A stretch of DNA of 34,410 bases, taken from the NCBI GenBank assembly GCA_017853435.1, contig JAFMJN010000003.1, forward strand, positions 1 to 34,410, written 5' to 3'. The notes below the pieces were generated by a model. That model did no database searches and was not told where the DNA came from. It worked only from the letters and a program-made list of their open reading frames with translations. This DNA is from Planctomycetota bacterium. Its GTDB lineage: Bacteria; Planctomycetota; GCA-002687715; CAIWVZ01. The position numbers and the translations under genes are program-made. Positions within the stretch are counted from its first letter, which is position 1, and each line of letters opens with the position of its first letter. Positions 29,118 through 34,410 of this stretch are shown piece after piece.

Positions 29118-29499
29118 CGGGACGTCCAAGACGACCGCGGCGGGACTTGCGCCCGTCGAGGAAAGTCCGGGCTCCGCAGGGCAGGATGGTGGCTAACGGC
29201 CACCGGCCGCAAGGCCAGGGAAAGTGCCACAGAAAACAAACCGCCGATGGCCGCGCAAGCGGATCAGGCAAGGGTGAAAAGGTGGGGCAAGAGCCCACCG
29301 CCGGGGCGGCGACGTTCCGGGCATGGCAAACCCCATCCGGAGAAAGGCCGAATAGGGCAGGAAGCCGGATTCGTCCGGCGGGACGCGGCCCGCGTCCTTC
29401 GACTGTCGGGTAGGCCGTTCGAGTCCGTCAGCAATGGCGTGTCGAGATGAATGGTCGTCGCCCCCCTCGGGGACAGGACCCGGCTTACACGACATCCCG
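29118..29499 (+). ncRNA. rnpB: RNase P RNA, bacterial class A
   Basis: Conserved segments gaggaaagtccgggctcc, agggaaagtgccacagaaaacaaaccgcc, aagggtgaaaaggtg, gagcccaccg, aggccgaatagggc, gagatgaatgg, acaggacccggctta. P1 pairing cgggacgtc/gacatcccg (one mismatch) sets the ends. Confidence 0.95.
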
Positions 29500-29501
29500 A
29501 T

Positions 29502-29535
29502 TCGGGGCGGGCGAGGGCCCGCCCCGACTTTTTTT
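29502..29535 (+). terminator. Rho-independent terminator of rnpB
   Basis: tcggggcgggc-gagg-gcccgccccga + c + 7 T, 11-bp stem. Confidence 0.92.
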
Positions 29536-29541
29536 CGGGGG

Positions 29542-30654
29542 TCAGACGTTGAAGCGGAAGTGCATCACGTCACCGTCCGCGACGACGTAGGTCTTGCCTT
29601 CGATCCGAAGACGCCCCGCTTCCTTGGCGCCGTGTTCGCCGCCGTACTTCACATAGTCGTCGAAGGCGATGGTTTCCGCACGGATGAACCCGCGTTCGAA
29701 ATCGGTGTGGATGACACCCGCCGCTTGGGGCGCGGTCGCACCCGCGGGAATGGTCCACGCGCGCGCCTCCTTCGGGCCCGCGGTGAAGTAGGTTCGCAAT
29801 CCGAGCAGCGCGTAGCCCTCGCGAATGACTTTCGACAAGCCCGTCTCTTCGAGACCGAGGCTCTTCAAAAACTCCGCGCGATCCTCTTCCGGAAGTTCCG
29901 CGGCCTCCATCTCGATCTTCCCGGAGATCACGAGGCAGCGCGCACCTTCCTTTTCCGCCACGGCCTTCACCGCGGCGACGAGTTTCGGATCCCCGTGCGG
30001 AAGTTGGTCGTCGCGCACGTTGCAGAGATACATGACGGGCTTGCCCGTCAGCAACGCGAGGTCCTTCGTGATGAACTTCGCGAATCCTTCGTCGTCGCGC
30101 CATCCGGGGATGGTGCGTGCGGGAGCTCCGGTGTCGAGATGGGCCTCGAGCATCTCGGCCCAAGCGACTTCCTGCTTCGCCGTCTTCTCCCCCGCTCGAG
30201 CGGCCTTCGCCGAACGATCCTTGCGCGCGCGCACCGTATCGAGATCCTTCAACGCGAGTTCCGTGTCGATCACGGCGATGTCGCGGGCCGGATCCGGACT
30301 TCCGTGGACGTGAATGACGTCCGGGTCCTCGAAACAACGGACCACGTGGGCGATCGCGTCGGTCTCGCGGATATGCGAAAGGAATTGGTTGCCGAGACCT
30401 TCACCCTTGCTCGCACCGGCGACCAATCCGGCGATGTCGACGAACTGCATCAACGTCTCGATGACTTTCGCCGACCCCGCGATGGTCGCGAGTCGATGGA
30501 GGCGCGGGTCGGGCACGGCGACCGTTCCGACGTTGGGCTCGATCGTGCAGAAGGGATAGTTCGCCGCCTGCGCGTTCTGCGTCGCGGTGATCGCATTGAA
30601 GAGAGTCGATTTGCCGACGTTGGGCAACCCGACGATGCCGCACTTGAAACCCAT
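29542..30654 (-). CDS. ychF: YchF/OLA1-type P-loop ATPase/GTPase
   Basis: [23 protein letters not shown]...[41 protein letters not shown]-terminal TGS domain [13 protein letters not shown]...[18 protein letters not shown]. Confidence 0.97.
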   Translation of the reverse strand: MGFKCGIVGLPNVGKSTLFNAITATQNAQAANYPFCTIEPNVGTVAVPDPRLHRLATIAGSAKVIETLMQFVDIAGLVAGASKGEGLGNQFLSHIRETDAIAHVVRCFEDPDVIHVHGSPDPARDIAVIDTELALKDLDTVRARKDRSAKAARAGEKTAKQEVAWAEMLEAHLDTGAPARTIPGWRDDEGFAKFITKDLALLTGKPVMYLCNVRDDQLPHGDPKLVAAVKAVAEKEGARCLVISGKIEMEAAELPEEDRAEFLKSLGLEETGLSKVIREGYALLGLRTYFTAGPKEARAWTIPAGATAPQAAGVIHTDFERGFIRAETIAFDDYVKYGGEHGAKEAGRLRIEGKTYVVADGDVMHFRFNV

Positions 30655-30701
30655 GTTGACTCCTCGGAGTCCTCAAAGGTACGTCGTCGAAGGCTCTTCC
30701 C

Positions 30702-31409
30702 CTACATCGCCGCGACGAAACGACCGCACGACCCGCACCGGACGATCTCGCCCTCGGCGAGTCGCGTCTTCACCTGCGCGCCGAACGACGTGAAGCACCC
30801 GTCGCAACTGCCGCTTCCGTACGGGACCACGGGTCGGCCTCCCGACTTCGCCGCGAGATGTTCGTAGTCGCGCAGAAGGGCTTCCGGAACGCGTCCGGCC
30901 GCTTCCCGCCGATGTGCGTCCTCGATCGCCAGTTGCGCTTCGAGTTCGGCGAGTCTGGGCGCGCACTCGGCGGCGACCTCCGCGGCGGTGCGCGCGGCGG
31001 CGTCCGCGTCCGCGGCGCACCCGGCGGCGACCTCCGCGGCGGCCTCGGCCCGCTCCATCGCGACCAACGCGGCCTCCTCGAGGAGAGCGTTTTGTGCGCC
31101 TCGGGCCTCGATTCGCGTCTTCAGGCCCTCGAACTCCTTCATGCCGCCGGCCACGTCCATCTGCTGGGACAGCCGACGGAGTTCCGACTCCCCCGCCTCG
31201 AGTTTCGCGGACGCTTCCGCCGAAGCCCGCTGCGCATCCCCCGCGCGTGCGGAAGCCTGCGACGCCATGGTCGCGGCCGTCGCCGCCGCCTTCGCGGCCG
31301 CATCGCGTCGCGCCGTTTCGGCACGCACACGCACCACCACCGCGTCGCGCGCGCGATCCGCCTCCGCGAGCTCGAGAAGTTCCCGAAGTCCGGGCGGAAG
31401 CGGTTTCAT
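30702..31409 (-). CDS. Coiled-coil C4-type zinc-ribbon protein (DUF164-like)
   Basis: Ala-rich coiled coil. C-terminal CDGCFTSFGAQVKTRLAEGEIVRCGSCGRFV (two CxxC pairs). Confidence 0.85.
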   Translation of the reverse strand: MKPLPPGLRELLELAEADRARDAVVVRVRAETARRDAAAKAAATAATMASQASARAGDAQRASAEASAKLEAGESELRRLSQQMDVAGGMKEFEGLKTRIEARGAQNALLEEAALVAMERAEAAAEVAAGCAADADAAARTAAEVAAECAPRLAELEAQLAIEDAHRREAAGRVPEALLRDYEHLAAKSGGRPVVPYGSGSCDGCFTSFGAQVKTRLAEGEIVRCGSCGRFVAAM

Positions 31410-31410
31410 G

Positions 31411-33150
31411 TCAAAGTTGGGTGTTTTCGAGGAAGCCTTCGAGACGTCGCGCACGCATCGGGTGCTGCAACTTCATGACGGCCTTCGCCTCGATCTGACG
31501 CACGCGTTCGCGGGTCACCTTGAAGATGCGGCCGACCTCTTCGAGCGTATAGGTGTATCCGTCGCCGATGCCGTAGCGCAGCTTCAAAATCTCGCGCTCG
31601 CGGTAATTCAACGTTTGAAGGACTTCTTCGATCTGATCCTTCAGCATGCGCCCCGAGGCGCTCTGCACGGGCGATTCGGCCATCGGATCTTCGATGAAGT
31701 CGCCGAAGTACGAGTCTTCCGAGTCGCCGACCGGACGATCGAGCGAAATCGGGTGCTTCGCGATCTTCATGATCCGCTTCGTCTCGTCGGCCGACACGCC
31801 CGAAGCCTCCGCGATCTCCTCCGTGGAGGGTTCGCGTCCGAGCTGCTGCACGAGCTTCTTCTGCACGTTGCGCAGTTTGCTCATGGTCTCGATCATGTGG
31901 ACCGGAATACGGATCGTGCGCGCCTGATCGGCGATGGCGCGCGTGATCGCCTGACGGATCCACCACGTCGCGTACGTCGAGAATTTGTAGCCGCGCTGAT
32001 ATTCGTACTTCTCGACGGCCTTCATGAGGCCGGTGTTCCCCTCCTGGATGAGGTCGAGGAACGAGAGTCCGCGGTTGCGGTACTTCTTCGCGATCGACAC
32101 CACGAGGCGGAGGTTGCCCGACGAGAGGCAACGTTTCGCCTCTTCGTACGCGGCGAATCGATCCTTCACCTGTTCGAGGCGGCGACGCACCCGTTCGGGA
32201 GCTTCGCAGGCGCGTTCCGCGAGTTCGCGGAGCCGCTCTTCCGCATCTTCGAGTTCGCGCTTGCGCTTCGACGACCGGAACGCGGCGACTTCCTCTTCCA
32301 CGGACGCGATCGCGCGCTCGTGTTCGATCACGGCCTCCATGAGGGGACCGAGATGCTTGATCTGGAGGCCGAGTTCTTCGGCGAGACGGGCACACTTGCG
32401 CCGATTCGCATGCAAAGTCCGCAAGAGTCGTGCGACTTCGGCCTTCGGGGCGGGCTTGCCGCCGAATCCCTGCAGCGCCCGGAAGACTTCGGTGTTCTTT
32501 TCGAGCAGTCGGCGGATGGTCGCCACGTTCTCGGGAAGGCGGTCGCCGACGTTGTCCTTGTCGATTTCGCCGACCTTCAACGTGCGGTCGAGGGCCAAGG
32601 CTCCGCGATCGACGTCCTCGAAGATCTTCACGGCCGCCCACGACGCGATCGCCGATTCGAGCAGCTTGTTGCGGTACATCTTGCGCGCGAGTTCGATGCG
32701 CCGCGCATGGGCGATTTCCTGCTCGCGCGTGAGCAGAGGGATCTCGCCCATCTGCGTGAGGTACATCCGCACCGGGTCGTCGATCTTCTCGACCGGACCC
32801 GCCGGAATGAACTCCTCTTCCGTGTCTTCTTCGTCCTGCCCGAGTTGCGCGGCGATCGCTCCCGCATCGGGATCGTCGTCGTCGGTCGTCATGAGGCCGC
32901 GCGGAACGCTCCGCGCTTCCTCTTCTTCGACGACCTCGACGCCTTCCTCCGTCAACCAGAGATAGATCTCTTCGAGTTTCTCGGCGGAGATGAGATCGAC
33001 GGGAAGCGCCTTGTTGACGCGATCGTAGGTCAGGAACCCGGATTTCTTGCCTTCGGCGAGCAGCGCCGCGAACTCCGGAAACTGCGGAGCCTTGTGCTCC
33101 GGCGCCGCCTCGCGGTTTTCCTTGCGGTCGCTGGGTCGACGCCTCGTCAT
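31411..33150 (-). CDS. rpoD: RNA polymerase primary sigma factor RpoD
   Basis: [21 protein letters not shown] (1.2), [74 protein letters not shown] (2), [46 protein letters not shown] (4). Confidence 0.97.
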   Translation of the reverse strand: MTRRRPSDRKENREAAPEHKAPQFPEFAALLAEGKKSGFLTYDRVNKALPVDLISAEKLEEIYLWLTEEGVEVVEEEEARSVPRGLMTTDDDDPDAGAIAAQLGQDEEDTEEEFIPAGPVEKIDDPVRMYLTQMGEIPLLTREQEIAHARRIELARKMYRNKLLESAIASWAAVKIFEDVDRGALALDRTLKVGEIDKDNVGDRLPENVATIRRLLEKNTEVFRALQGFGGKPAPKAEVARLLRTLHANRRKCARLAEELGLQIKHLGPLMEAVIEHERAIASVEEEVAAFRSSKRKRELEDAEERLRELAERACEAPERVRRRLEQVKDRFAAYEEAKRCLSSGNLRLVVSIAKKYRNRGLSFLDLIQEGNTGLMKAVEKYEYQRGYKFSTYATWWIRQAITRAIADQARTIRIPVHMIETMSKLRNVQKKLVQQLGREPSTEEIAEASGVSADETKRIMKIAKHPISLDRPVGDSEDSYFGDFIEDPMAESPVQSASGRMLKDQIEEVLQTLNYREREILKLRYGIGDGYTYTLEEVGRIFKVTRERVRQIEAKAVMKLQHPMRARRLEGFLENTQL

Positions 33151-34410
33151 GACTCGGATTCTCCGCCCCCCGAGCCGCGACGACGGTGGCGCTCGTACAG
33201 TTCGCGGAGGGCGTCTTCGTCCCCGGTGAACCGAACTTTCTCGCGCAACCGCGCCTGCTCCAGGCGCTGCCGTTCATCTTCCAACCACCGGACGGCGTCT
33301 TCAAGGCGTTCCAACCGTCCTTCGTCCGCATCCTCCTCGACGGCGAGACGAGAAATCTCGCCCGCTCCGGGAAGGTCCCCGAAGGCGATCACCACGTCCG
33401 CCGTCACCGGATTGGCGGTTTCGAGGCAAAGCCTCAGAACCTCCTGCAAAGCCAACGCGAAGGGCTGTTCCGACGGCAGAAAATGCGCCGCAACGACGTT
33501 CCGAGCGAGGAATTCCGCCGAAGCGGGATCATGAAGCACGCCACGAAGGATCGTGACGAGCGGCGCCCTTCGACGACGATCCGCCGGCAAGATCGACTTG
33601 GACGTTTTTTCGGAAGTTCCTTCTCCGCGCGGAGCGGCCGCGGCGGGCGCCGCGCCGACGCGCGCCCGCAACGCCAAATCGCGAAGCGTCGTTTCGGGGA
33701 CCGCGATCGCCGTCGCCCCTTTCGAAAGGAAGGCGTCGCGGGCGACCGGATCTTCGACGAGGGCGACCAATCCGGCCAAACCGTGAGCCGCGCGACGTTT
33801 GCCTTCGACGGTCGAGAGGTCGTTCGTCTCGCACCACCGCGCGAGAGCGAAATCCGCGAGGTCCACGCCGGACTCCGTCATCACGGCGGCTCCGGCGGGA
33901 CCCGTCCGCACGAGAAAGTCGGCGGGGTCTTCACCTCCCGGCAAGGTGACGACGCGAATGTCGAGACCGCGACCGAGCAGCAACGGCAACGCGCGCAACG
34001 ACGCCTTGACGCCCGCGGCGTCGCCGTCGTAGAGCATCGTCACGCGATCGGTGTAGCGCGACAACAGACGCACTTGATCGGGAGTCAACGCCGTACCGAG
34101 CGTCGCGACGGCCCCCTTCACTCCGCACTGCCCCGCGAGAATGACGTCGGTATACCCCTCCATCACGATCGCCGGAGTTCCGGGGCGCACTTCGTCCTTC
34201 AGTCTCTCGACGCCGTAGACCGTATGGCCTTTCTTGAACCACGCGGTTTCGGGTGAATTCAGATACTTGGGTTCGGATCCGTCGAGGGACCGGGCCCCGA
34301 AGCCGATCACGCGCGCCTGAGCGTCGAGAATCGGGATGACGAGTCGATTGCGGAATCGATCGTAGACGCCGCTGCCGTCCTGCCGAGGTACGACGAGCCC
34401 CGCCGCTTCG
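33147..34410 (-). CDS. dnaG: DNA primase, C-terminal part (N-terminus beyond window)
   Basis: [34 protein letters not shown], Toprim [34 protein letters not shown]. The frame stays open to the right window edge. Confidence 0.95.
   Translation of the reverse strand, partial: EAAGLVVPRQDGSGVYDRFRNRLVIPILDAQARVIGFGARSLDGSEPKYLNSPETAWFKKGHTVYGVERLKDEVRPGTPAIVMEGYTDVILAGQCGVKGAVATLGTALTPDQVRLLSRYTDRVTMLYDGDAAGVKASLRALPLLLGRGLDIRVVTLPGGEDPADFLVRTGPAGAAVMTESGVDLADFALARWCETNDLSTVEGKRRAAHGLAGLVALVEDPVARDAFLSKGATAIAVPETTLRDLALRARVGAAPAAAAPRGEGTSEKTSKSILPADRRRRAPLVTILRGVLHDPASAEFLARNVVAAHFLPSEQPFALALQEVLRLCLETANPVTADVVIAFGDLPGAGEISRLAVEEDADEGRLERLEDAVRWLEDERQRLEQARLREKVRFTGDEDALRELYERHRRRGSGGGESES

Noticed and set aside
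29147-29495. Small ORFs on both strands within the rnpB region
   Set aside because: They overlap a convincing RNase P RNA; the open frames are incidental.
1-34410. CRISPR array, transposon, integron, prophage or diversity-generating element
   Set aside because: No direct-repeat/spacer pattern, transposase, integrase, reverse transcriptase or phage motif seen on either strand.

Overview
This 34.4 kb, high-GC bacterial window is densely packed and mostly housekeeping. The gene content is Planctomycetota-like, but the taxon is not proven. From left to right it carries: rpmG (L33); a minus-strand cluster cutA <- lolD-like <- lolC/E-like <- HEAT-repeat lipoprotein <- a 1804-aa multidomain signalling kinase (Ser/Thr kinase + P-loop NTPase + TPR + GAF + histidine kinase + receiver); polA; lgt; a divergent prs; a secreted gluzincin-like protein; an M14 carboxypeptidase; a small TM protein coupled to an O-antigen-ligase/TPR protein; a Kelch-type lipoprotein; glyS; a C26-type glutamine amidotransferase; an alpha/beta hydrolase; a small lipoprotein; the RNase P RNA (rnpB); ychF; a C4 zinc-ribbon protein; rpoD; and the C-terminal part of dnaG, which runs off the right edge. 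I found no mobile element, CRISPR array, prophage or recognisable defence island. The most interesting items are the giant kinase with an altered DFG motif, two enzyme-fold proteins that have lost a catalytic residue (GHAFGG and HISSH), a 27-bp divergent intergenic region carrying an 8-bp-arm inverted repeat, and convergent genes that share or abut palindromic stop codons. No clearly new system is demonstrated. Family assignments come from motif recognition by eye and no searches were run.
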